From: SIG565 sp964607025 | GTDB taxonomy: Bacteria > Bacillota > Clostridia > Oscillospirales > Acutalibacteraceae | NCBI GenBank assembly: GCA_964607025.1 | Contig: CAZSIL010000001.1 | Location: 1 to 64,000 of the forward strand | Length of the DNA: 64,000 nt | Reading direction: 5' to 3' | Shown: in pieces, positions 31,757 to 38,094 of the stretch | How the letters are laid out: each line of letters starts with the position of its first letter | Numbering within the stretch: the first letter of the stretch is position 1 | Notes under the pieces: generated by a model | The model's input: the letters and a program-made list of their open reading frames with translations, nothing else | The model's database searches: none | Told to the model about the DNA's origin: nothing | Translations under genes and position numbers: made by a program

Positions 31757-31908
31757 CACGGCAGGATATCCTGTCAAACTAATGCAATCCGAAGACAGTA
31801 GGTCTTTTACTAAAGGTAAAGGGAAACCGCCTACCGAGGTGTGCGTATAAAAGCTTATTTAAAGTATTTTTATGCCTATCCTCATGTTTTCGGGGATAGG
31901 CATTTTAA
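31757..31908 (+). promoter_or_regulatory. L10 leader (r-protein autoregulatory RNA) with terminator
   Basis: Contains the conserved L10-leader core GAAGACAGTAGGT (31791-31803) and CCTACCGAGGTG, which form the kink-turn-containing L10(L12)4 binding site. A hairpin ggcaggata/tatcctgtc lies near the 5' end. It ends in a 10-bp terminator hairpin (31872-31881 with 31894-31903) and TTTTA. Binding of the L10-L12 complex should favour termination before rplJ. Confidence 0.9.
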
Positions 31909-31928
31909 ATTTATCGGAGGTGAAAATT

Positions 31929-32432
31929 TTGCCAAACGCTAAAGTATTAGAGCAAAAGCAGCAAATCGTTGCTGGACTTAAAGCTGATATTGAGAGCTCG
32001 GTTGCCGGTGTTATCGTTGATTACAAAGGCATCTCGGTTGCGGATGATACAGTTTTACGTAAAGAACTTCGTGAAGCAGGAGTTGACTACCGCGTAGTTA
32101 AAAACACTCTTCTCGGTCGTGCTATCGAAGGTACTGAGCTTGAGAGCATCAATTCAGTTCTTGAAGGCACAACAGCAATAGCGATTTCAAAAGAGGATCA
32201 CGTAGCGGCAGCTCGTATTCTCGGCAAGTTTGCAGATGCACACGATAATTTCAGTATCAAAGCCGGTTACTTAGACGGTAAGCCGATTGATGTTGAAACC
32301 GTTAATTCTCTTGCAAAGCTTCCGTCACGAGAGGTTCTTCTCGCAACAGTTGTTGGAGCTTTCCAAGCACCTATCGCAGCATTTGCACGTGCAGTTCAAG
32401 CCATCGTAGATAAAGACGGCGCTGCAGAATAA
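31929..32432 (+). CDS. rplJ: Ribosomal protein L10
   Basis: A 167-residue protein that anchors L7/L12 dimers to the ribosome. Family features include AGVIVDYKGISVADDTVLRKELREAG (split: VIVDYKGISV then LRKELREAGV), YRVVKNTLLGRAIEG, and a C-terminal helix for L12 binding. The start is a TTG at 31929, nine bases after CGGAGGTG; the longer open frame starting at 31872 would run through the terminator hairpin and is rejected. It is controlled by the L10 leader upstream. Confidence 0.97.
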   Translation: MPNAKVLEQKQQIVAGLKADIESSVAGVIVDYKGISVADDTVLRKELREAGVDYRVVKNTLLGRAIEGTELESINSVLEGTTAIAISKEDHVAAARILGKFADAHDNFSIKAGYLDGKPIDVETVNSLAKLPSREVLLATVVGAFQAPIAAFARAVQAIVDKDGAAE

Positions 32433-32473
32433 TTATTGAAAAACAAATTTATTTATTATTGGAGGAAAATAAA

Positions 32474-32851
32474 ATGGCAGCAGAAAAAATTACAGCTATC
32501 GTTGAAGAGTTAAAAGCTCTTACAGTTCTTGAGCTTTCTGAGCTCGTTAAAGCAGTTGAAGAAGAATTTGGCGTATCCGCAGCAGCAGCAGTTGCAGTAG
32601 CAGCTCCCGCAGCAGGTGGTGCCGCAGCAGCAGAAGAGAAAACAGAGTTTGACGTTGTTTTAGCCGCCGCTGGTGCAGAAAAAATTAAGGTTATTAAGGC
32701 AGTTCGCGAAATCACCGGTCTTGGTCTTGCAGAAGCTAAAGCATTGGTTGATGGCGCACCCAAAACCCTTAAGGAAGCTGTTTCTAAGGATGAAGCTGAA
32801 GAAATCAAAGCTAAACTCACAGAAGTTGGCGCAACTGTTGAACTTAAGTAA
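32474..32851 (+). CDS. rplL: Ribosomal protein L7/L12
   Basis: A 125-residue acidic stalk protein. It has an N-terminal dimerisation domain (about 1-35, LKALTVLELSELVKAVEEEF), an Ala-rich hinge (about 38-57) and a C-terminal domain with KIKVIKAVREITGLGL and AKALVDGAPKTLKE. It recruits translation factors. ATG 32474 has TTGGAGGAAAA. The gene is followed by two terminators and then a sporulation operon; the usual rpoB and rpoC genes do not follow. Confidence 0.98.
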   Translation: MAAEKITAIVEELKALTVLELSELVKAVEEEFGVSAAAAVAVAAPAAGGAAAAEEKTEFDVVLAAAGAEKIKVIKAVREITGLGLAEAKALVDGAPKTLKEAVSKDEAEEIKAKLTEVGATVELK

Positions 32852-32870
32852 TTATAAAGTAACAGTATTT

Positions 32871-32899
32871 AAAACCCGCACATTGTGCGGGTTTTAATT
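32871..32899 (+). terminator. First of two tandem terminators after rplL
   Basis: Perfect 11-bp stem (32871-32881 with 32885-32895), ATT loop, T-rich tail. Confidence 0.85.
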
Positions 32900-32901
32900 T
32901 T

Positions 32902-32937
32902 TGACCTTTGTTTTATAACAAAAGGTCATTTTTTTTA
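32902..32937 (+). terminator. Second tandem terminator after rplL
   Basis: Stem tgaccttt/aaaggtca (32902-32909 with 32921-32928), extended by gtt/aac, followed by eight or more Ts. Confidence 0.8.
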
Positions 32938-32972
32938 ACTTGTCCGCATAAGATTTATTGGTGATAGTTAAA

Positions 32973-33824
32973 GTGGTGCATTTAATAGAGTTATTGCCGC
33001 TAAAAATTGCGGCGGCAATAAGTTGTTTGTCGGAAGACGTAAAGCAAAACGCCGAAGAAATACGGCTTCGCAACGGCAAAGAAATTTGTATTATGTGCGG
33101 TAAGCGACCGCATTTCATAAAGCCGATATTAGAAACCGATGACATAGCATTTACCGTAAAACGTCTTTGTAACAGTTCGGTATACGCGCATACAAACGAG
33201 CTTAATAACGGTTATATTTCCTTGCCCTTTGGTCATAGGGCAGGAGTTGTGGGTAATTTTTCGGGCGAAAATTTGTATGAATTTTCATCCGTTAATATAA
33301 GAATTGCGAGGCAGATACTTGGTGCGGCAGATTTTTTAGATGGTAAAATTCAAGGTGGCATTTTGTTAGCAGGTCCGCCTGCCAGCGGCAAAACGACGGT
33401 GCTTCGCGATTTGGTTCGGCGATTGTCCTGCAAAAACTTCAAGGTCAGCGTTGTGGATACCCGTGGTGAAATTTCGGCGTTTTCCCGCGGCTCGATTTAT
33501 AACGATTTAGGACCAAATACCGACGTTCTATTTGGTATCGAAAAGGATAGAGGTATAGAAATAGCACTGCGTACAATGACGCCTGATTATATCGCTTTTG
33601 ATGAAATCGGCAGGGTGGCGGAGCTTATGCACGTATTTGATTCGGTAAACGGTGGTGCCGAGATAATAACAACGGCGCATATTAGTGGGACCGAGCAGTT
33701 ATTGTCCCGTGCGGTGACAAGGCGGCTGATATTGTCAGGTGCCGTAAAAACTGTGGTACTGCTTGACAGAAACAAGGGAAACGAAATTTTTAATGGCGAG
33801 GATTTGATTAAATGGTATTCGTAA
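32973..33824 (+). CDS. spoIIIAA: SpoIIIAA, ATPase of the feeding-tube apparatus
   Basis: A secretion-type (VirB11/GspE-like) ATPase of about 283 residues thought to power the SpoIIIA-SpoIIQ channel between mother cell and forespore. Walker A is AGPPASGKTTVLRDL, followed by VVDTRGEI, the Walker B YIAFDEIGR and the TTAHISG segment. Start codon is uncertain: GTG at 32973 has GGTGAT eight bases upstream; GTG 32961 or TTG 32958 are possible. A CATAAGAT at 32947-32954 could be a sigma-E type -10, as expected for this operon. It overlaps spoIIIAB by 13 bases. Confidence 0.93.
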   Translation: MVHLIELLPLKIAAAISCLSEDVKQNAEEIRLRNGKEICIMCGKRPHFIKPILETDDIAFTVKRLCNSSVYAHTNELNNGYISLPFGHRAGVVGNFSGENLYEFSSVNIRIARQILGAADFLDGKIQGGILLAGPPASGKTTVLRDLVRRLSCKNFKVSVVDTRGEISAFSRGSIYNDLGPNTDVLFGIEKDRGIEIALRTMTPDYIAFDEIGRVAELMHVFDSVNGGAEIITTAHISGTEQLLSRAVTRRLILSGAVKTVVLLDRNKGNEIFNGEDLIKWYS

Positions 33825-34273
33825 TTAAAATAGTGGGGTTAATACTTTTAACAGCGGCGGCGACACTTATCGGTTTCAACTTGTCGGGGAATCTAAAAAG
33901 ACGCGCTGAAACACTTAATTGGTATATAAGGGCGTTAGGAATTATAGGGGATAAAATTCGTTATTCATCTGCCGAATTATCAAAAATTTTAGATGAAATA
34001 CCCGCACACGATGCATATTTTTTGGTGAATAATCCGTTTGGGGTTACGGTTTTTCAAAATGGGCTTAATTCAGAAGACGTTGCTACGGTGGATGAGGTTT
34101 TTTCACGGCTGGGTATGGGCGATATCACAGAACAGTTAAATCTCTGCGAAATGTATAAAAAAGAACTCACATTCAGATACGACGATGCAAGACGGGAATA
34201 CAAGGAAAAATCCAAACCGATAAAAATGCTCGGATTTTTTGCAGGGCTTGGTATATCTATAATATTAATTTAA
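33812..34273 (+). CDS. spoIIIAB: SpoIIIAB, stage III sporulation protein
   Basis: A 153-residue protein with a membrane helix at each end (about 5-24 and 138-153) and a helical domain between, like SpoIIIAB, which resembles type II secretion GspF-like proteins. Contains NLKRRAETLNWYIRALGIIGDKI-like sequence (RAETLNWYIRALGIIGDKI) and EYKEKSKPIKMLGFFAGLG, both typical. It belongs to the mother-cell part of the SpoIIIA complex. The gene overlaps spoIIIAA and is followed 9 bases later by spoIIIAC. Confidence 0.93.
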   Translation: MVFVIKIVGLILLTAAATLIGFNLSGNLKRRAETLNWYIRALGIIGDKIRYSSAELSKILDEIPAHDAYFLVNNPFGVTVFQNGLNSEDVATVDEVFSRLGMGDITEQLNLCEMYKKELTFRYDDARREYKEKSKPIKMLGFFAGLGISIILI

Positions 34274-34282
34274 GGTGATAAA

Positions 34283-34477
34283 ATGGACGTTGATTTTATT
34301 TTTAAGGTGGCGGCAATAGGTATAATTGTAACAGTGCTACATCAGGTGCTAGTGCGCTCGGGACGTGAAGAACAGGCGATGCTTACAACTCTTGCGGGTC
34401 TTGTGGTGGTATTGCTAATGATAGTAAATGTTATAGGGGAACTTTTCCAAACGGTTAAATCGGTTTTCGGTTTGTAA
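34283..34477 (+). CDS. spoIIIAC: SpoIIIAC
   Basis: A 64-residue protein of two membrane helices with the SpoIIIAC pattern: VDFIFKVAAIGIIV, then LVRSGREEQAMLTTLAGL and a hydrophobic end. It is a small core membrane component of the SpoIIIA channel made in the mother cell. Ends one base before spoIIIAD. GGTGATAAA precedes the ATG. Confidence 0.94.
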   Translation: MDVDFIFKVAAIGIIVTVLHQVLVRSGREEQAMLTTLAGLVVVLLMIVNVIGELFQTVKSVFGL

Positions 34478-34478
34478 A

Positions 34479-34865
34479 ATGGAACTGTTTGAAGCATTGG
34501 GTATCTGCCTTATAGCAGTTATGCTATCGGTGGTTATCGGAAATTATAAAAAGGAATATGCAGTTGTAATAACCGTAGCGGTGGGATGTATAATTTTGGC
34601 AGGCGTCATAACCACGCTCTTTAAACCCGCCAAAGAATTTTTAAGCGTTCTCAAAAATTCGGGAATACACATCAGCAGGTTTTCGGTGGCGGTAAAGGTC
34701 TTGGCGATTGGGTACATAACTCAGTTTGTTGCCGACACGTGCCGCGATTTTGGACAAAGTGCCGTAGCCGCAAAAGCCGAACTTGTGGGACGCGCGGCGA
34801 TTTTTGTGATAACCGTACCATTACTCAAGGAACTATTCTCGGTGGTTACAGCGCTTATAAAATAA
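34479..34865 (+). CDS. spoIIIAD: SpoIIIAD
   Basis: A 128-residue protein with four hydrophobic segments, homologous in pattern to SpoIIIAC plus an extra pair of helices. It has KEFLSVLKNSG, VAVKVLAIGYITQFVADTCRDFGQSAVAAKAELVGR and VPLLKELFSVV; the second item is split in family signatures as GYITQFVADTCRDFGQSA. Part of the SpoIIIA membrane complex. It abuts spoIIIAC and spoIIIAE. Confidence 0.94.
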   Translation: MELFEALGICLIAVMLSVVIGNYKKEYAVVITVAVGCIILAGVITTLFKPAKEFLSVLKNSGIHISRFSVAVKVLAIGYITQFVADTCRDFGQSAVAAKAELVGRAAIFVITVPLLKELFSVVTALIK

Positions 34866-34867
34866 AA

Positions 34868-35965
34868 ATGAAAAAGATAATTGTTTTAATACTGCTTATA
34901 TTTTTGTTTTCGCTGCCCGTATCAGCCACCGACGTGTATAAAGAGACGGTAGAGAGCAGCGGTGTGGAAGAAATAAATGAACTCTTACCAGATGAAGTGC
35001 GGGAATTTTTTAAACAGAACAACATCAATTTATCGGATGCCGATTGGAGTAAAAACTTGACGGCAAAAAGCGTGTTTTCGCATATATGGTCTTTCTTTAA
35101 AAGCGGTGGTAACGCGCCGTTTGAGTCTTTCTTGAGCGTGGTGGCGGTTATGATTTTCTCTGCCGCTGTAAAGGCATTTACTTCTGATGGAAGCAAACTC
35201 TCAGAGTCGCTTAACTTTATATTCTCAATTATTGTGAGTTTAACTATTGCCGACGGCGTAATTGGTGTAATTTCGGCATCGGTATCGGCTATTAAGGGTA
35301 CGGGCGTATTTATGATGTCGTTCATACCTATTTATTCAGGTATAATTTTACTTTCAGGCACGCCTACTGCGGCTTCCGTTTCGGGAGGATTGTTATTACT
35401 GGCTGCCGAAATAATCGTACAAGCTGCGGCTTTTCTGATAGTGCCGCTAATGTGTGCATATTTTGGACTGGGACTTGCATCCGGCGTATCACCACTCATT
35501 AAAGATAATTCGCTCGTATCTACCGTAAAGAATGTGGCTCTTTGGATATTAGCACTTGTGTTTACGGCTTTTGCAGGTCTTTTATCCTTGCAAACAACAT
35601 TAAGCACCGCAGCAGATACGGTGGGGGTTAAAACGGCTAAGTTTTTTGTGGCATCGTTTGTCCCTGTGGCAGGACCGGCGCTCAGCGAAGCCCTTACAAC
35701 AGTTACCGCATCGGTAAGTTTGCTTCGAAGCTCGGTAGGACTTTATGCCGTATTGGCAATAGTGCTTATCTTATTACCAATAATTTTTGAACTCTTTTTA
35801 TGGCGGATAGTCATAGCTCTATCAAGCGGCGCCGCCAATATGATGTCGGTAAAAGCGGTGGGAGTCTTAAAGGCGGTTGATAGTTTACTGGCGGTTCTTA
35901 TGGGTATGATTTTGTTTGTGGGAGCGCTTTTTGTTATATCAATATCGGTACTGATTAAAAAATAG
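34868..35965 (+). CDS. spoIIIAE: SpoIIIAE
   Basis: A 365-residue protein with a signal-like N-terminal helix (MKKIIVLILLIFLFSLPVSA), an extracellular segment of about 70 residues, and seven to eight membrane helices. The family segment containing FMMSFIPIYSGIIL and the later SLLRSSVGLYAVLAIVLILLP are visible. It is the largest polytopic member of the SpoIIIA complex. Start at ATG 34868, two bases after the spoIIIAD stop; a longer frame from 34739 overlaps spoIIIAD and is not used. Confidence 0.94.
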   Translation: MKKIIVLILLIFLFSLPVSATDVYKETVESSGVEEINELLPDEVREFFKQNNINLSDADWSKNLTAKSVFSHIWSFFKSGGNAPFESFLSVVAVMIFSAAVKAFTSDGSKLSESLNFIFSIIVSLTIADGVIGVISASVSAIKGTGVFMMSFIPIYSGIILLSGTPTAASVSGGLLLLAAEIIVQAAAFLIVPLMCAYFGLGLASGVSPLIKDNSLVSTVKNVALWILALVFTAFAGLLSLQTTLSTAADTVGVKTAKFFVASFVPVAGPALSEALTTVTASVSLLRSSVGLYAVLAIVLILLPIIFELFLWRIVIALSSGAANMMSVKAVGVLKAVDSLLAVLMGMILFVGALFVISISVLIKK

Positions 35966-35973
35966 GTGGCAAA

Positions 35974-36411
35974 ATGGAAACTTTAAAGCAAATACTAATA
36001 GGTTTTTCCGCGGCGGCAATATTTATTGGGGCACTAACAGGACTTTATCCATCGGGTAATATTAATAAGTCGGTTAGATATGCTGTTTCTCTGCTTTTTT
36101 TGTGTATTTGTGTGACCTTATTCAGTGCGGTTTTGAAGGTAAAAATTGATATAGAAATACCCACCCTAAAAACCGATACGGCTGAAGTTACCGCCGCCGC
36201 CGATATACAAGCCCAGTATCTATGTGAATCGCTACTTGCCGATAATGAAATATCCTATAAAAAAGTAGCGGTAGATACTAATATTGACGAGTTTGGCAGC
36301 ATATATATTAACAGTATAACGGTGTATACCGACTGTGAAGAAAATAAGGTCAGAGAGATTTTTGAAAAAACGGTGGACGCGGACGTGGTGACGGTTGTAT
36401 ATGAACGATAA
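35974..36411 (+). CDS. spoIIIAF: SpoIIIAF
   Basis: A 145-residue protein with two N-terminal membrane helices (about 6-26 and 36-54) and a small alpha/beta domain (about 85-145), as in SpoIIIAF, whose soluble domain has a ring-building fold. The start ATG follows AGGTGGC 8 bases after spoIIIAE. It overlaps the spoIIIAG start by 11 bases. Confidence 0.93.
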   Translation: METLKQILIGFSAAAIFIGALTGLYPSGNINKSVRYAVSLLFLCICVTLFSAVLKVKIDIEIPTLKTDTAEVTAAADIQAQYLCESLLADNEISYKKVAVDTNIDEFGSIYINSITVYTDCEENKVREIFEKTVDADVVTVVYER

Positions 36412-36937
36412 ATTAAAGGCGTTTTTTTCACACCTAAAAAACGGAAAGTTAATACTAATATTTGGTATAGCGGGTATTTTGTTGCTATTGTTATCGGGTA
36501 TATCTGCAACCGATGAAAAAGAAATTTCGTCGGGCGGAGAGTTTGATATAACCGCTTATCAGCAACAGTTGGAAAAGGAGATAGAGAAGTTGGTTCGGGA
36601 TATAACTTCCTGCCGTGCAACTGTGGTGATAACGCTCGATAGTGATATCAAATATAACTATGCCGACGAAACAAAACTTTCCGATAGTACGCGGCAGGCC
36701 GATACGGCTACTGACAAATCAACCGATTCCGAGAAAAACCGAGTCATTATAACCGACTCATCGGGAAATCAAAACGCGCTGATAGTAAACAGAGAATTGC
36801 CGCAAATACGCGGTGTTGCAGTTGTTTATGACGGCGCAAATAATAGCCAAACAAATGAAAAAATCAAAAACTGCCTAATGGCAACATTATCGGTAACATC
36901 AAAAAGAATATACATATCCGGAAAGGGAGGACAATAA
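36401..36937 (+). CDS. spoIIIAG: SpoIIIAG
   Basis: A 178-residue protein with one membrane helix (about 18-36) and an extracytoplasmic ring-building domain that includes EKEIEKLVRDI, CRATVVITLDSDIKYNYA and a C-terminal RELPQIRGVAVVYDGANN. SpoIIIAG forms the large ring of the feeding-tube channel. The Ser/Thr/Asp-rich insert (about 90-115) between the strands is typical. Start at ATG 36401 inside the end of spoIIIAF; a TTG at 36395 is possible. Confidence 0.93.
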   Translation: MNDKLKAFFSHLKNGKLILIFGIAGILLLLLSGISATDEKEISSGGEFDITAYQQQLEKEIEKLVRDITSCRATVVITLDSDIKYNYADETKLSDSTRQADTATDKSTDSEKNRVIITDSSGNQNALIVNRELPQIRGVAVVYDGANNSQTNEKIKNCLMATLSVTSKRIYISGKGGQ

Positions 36938-36940
36938 ATT

Positions 36941-37468
36941 ATGAAAAAAGGCAAGGTTTTGGGCAAAAGTCAGTTGGTACTGGCGGTTATGATTGTAGCA
37001 CTCGGTGCGGCGGTGTGGCTTAATATGCGGTATCAGCCAAATGAAAATAAGTATTTAGGCGAAGCGGAGTTTGTGGATGGCGCTACTGAAGGTGAATCGC
37101 TCGAAACGTCGGCGGACGCAGAAGATTATTTTACAAAATCGCGACGCGAACGCACCGAAACCAGAGCCGAAATTAAAGAAGAACTCGCCGAAACCATTAA
37201 AAGTGCGGGCGATAATGCCGAAACCGTAAAATCGGCAGTTGATAAGGCGGCATCTATAGCGGCATGGCAGACTGCCGAAAGTAATATCGAAACCTTGCTT
37301 AAAGCCAAGGGCTTTTCTCAGACACTCGCAATAATTGGGGAAAATGATATAAATATTGTGGTCAGAGCCGATAGTTTAACCGCAGCCCAAACCCTGCAAA
37401 TTCAGGATGTTGCAAAGGCGCAAAGCGGGTATAGTGTAGATAAAATTAAAATTCTTACAGTAAAATAG
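36941..37468 (+). CDS. spoIIIAH: SpoIIIAH
   Basis: A 175-residue protein with a single N-terminal membrane helix (about 10-27, followed by MRYQPNENKYLGEAEFV). A long acidic helical linker (about 50-105) comes next, then a C-terminal YscJ/FliF-like ring-building domain (about 115-175). In Bacillus it binds SpoIIQ across the intermembrane space of the engulfed forespore. Last gene of spoIIIA. RBS AAAGGGAGG lies before the ATG. Confidence 0.93.
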   Translation: MKKGKVLGKSQLVLAVMIVALGAAVWLNMRYQPNENKYLGEAEFVDGATEGESLETSADAEDYFTKSRRERTETRAEIKEELAETIKSAGDNAETVKSAVDKAASIAAWQTAESNIETLLKAKGFSQTLAIIGENDINIVVRADSLTAAQTLQIQDVAKAQSGYSVDKIKILTVK

Positions 37469-37496
37469 TTGAGTTTGCGGGAAAATGTGGTATAAT
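37469..37496 (+). promoter_or_regulatory. Sigma-A promoter of the Asp23-family gene
   Basis: TTGAGT at 37469-37474, 16-bp spacer, TATAAT at 37491-37496; overlaps the end of spoIIIAH and gives the next gene vegetative expression. Confidence 0.7.
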
Positions 37497-37553
37497 AAGA
37501 TAAACGAATATATTTTCTCTAAAATAAACGATGTTGAAACGGAGGATTTTAAT

Positions 37554-37910
37554 ATGTCAAATATCAATGTATCGGGTGGACTTGGTATAAACACCGAAGT
37601 AATTGAAAAAATGGTTACTTTTGCTGCGCTTGAAGTTGAAGGCGTTGCTGCGCTTTCAAACCGTGCGCTTGATGTTACGGGTGTTATGAAGGGCAATTCA
37701 CCGCTTAAATCTGTTAAGGTAACAGCTAAAAACGGAGCCGTTGATATTAGTGTTTACATCTCGGTAAAACCCGGATTTAAGGTTAAAACAATCGCCGAAG
37801 CCGTACAGGCAAATGTTAAGGATAAATTGCAGGATATGACGGGCAACGCCATAACCCGAGTTAACGTTCTTATTGCCGATTTGGCTGAAGAAGAAACAAT
37901 AGAAGATTAA
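37554..37910 (+). CDS. Asp23/Gls24-family envelope protein (YqhY-like)
   Basis: A 118-residue protein with the Asp23/Gls24 (DUF322) fold: INTEVIEKMVTFAALEVEGV at the start, VKVTAKNGAVDISVYISVKPG and NVKDKLQDMTGNAITRVNV. In Bacillus, YqhY follows the spoIIIA and accBC genes and influences fatty-acid synthesis, so this gene is probably the YqhY counterpart; accB and accC are absent here. Start at ATG 37554 by ACGGAGGATTT. Own promoter upstream and terminator downstream. Confidence 0.9.
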   Translation: MSNINVSGGLGINTEVIEKMVTFAALEVEGVAALSNRALDVTGVMKGNSPLKSVKVTAKNGAVDISVYISVKPGFKVKTIAEAVQANVKDKLQDMTGNAITRVNVLIADLAEEETIED

Positions 37911-37923
37911 TTTTAAGCAACAT

Positions 37924-37956
37924 AAAAGACCTGATTTAATAATCAGGTCTTTTATA
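37924..37956 (+). terminator. Intrinsic terminator after the Asp23-family gene
   Basis: Perfect 13-bp stem (37924-37936 with 37941-37953), TAAT loop, T-rich tail. Confidence 0.85.
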
Positions 37957-37966
37957 TTTTACTGTC

Positions 37967-38054
37967 TTCGACAACAGTGTAAAAATTAAAACAAAAAGTA
38001 ATTAAAAGTTCGGTGCGGGTTTGACAAAATCGTCGGTGGGACAAGCGGTATAAT
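37967..38054 (+). promoter_or_regulatory. Candidate Spo0A-controlled spoIIE promoter
   Basis: TTCGACAA at 37967-37974 is an exact reverse-orientation Spo0A box (TTGTCGAA). TTTGACAAAATCGTC at 38020-38034 has a second, weaker box-like core. TTGACA (38021-38026) and TATAAT (38049-38054) are 22 bp apart, too far for ordinary sigma-A recognition but like the 21-22 bp spacing of Bacillus spoIIE and spoIIG, which need Spo0A~P. Confidence 0.65.
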
Positions 38055-38094
38055 GTTTATGGTTATATTATTAAAATTATCGGCGGTGAAAAGT

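Noticed and set aside
31872..31928. N-terminal extension of L10
   Set aside because: It would translate the L10-leader terminator; TTG 31929 with GGAGGT gives the standard L10 N-terminus.
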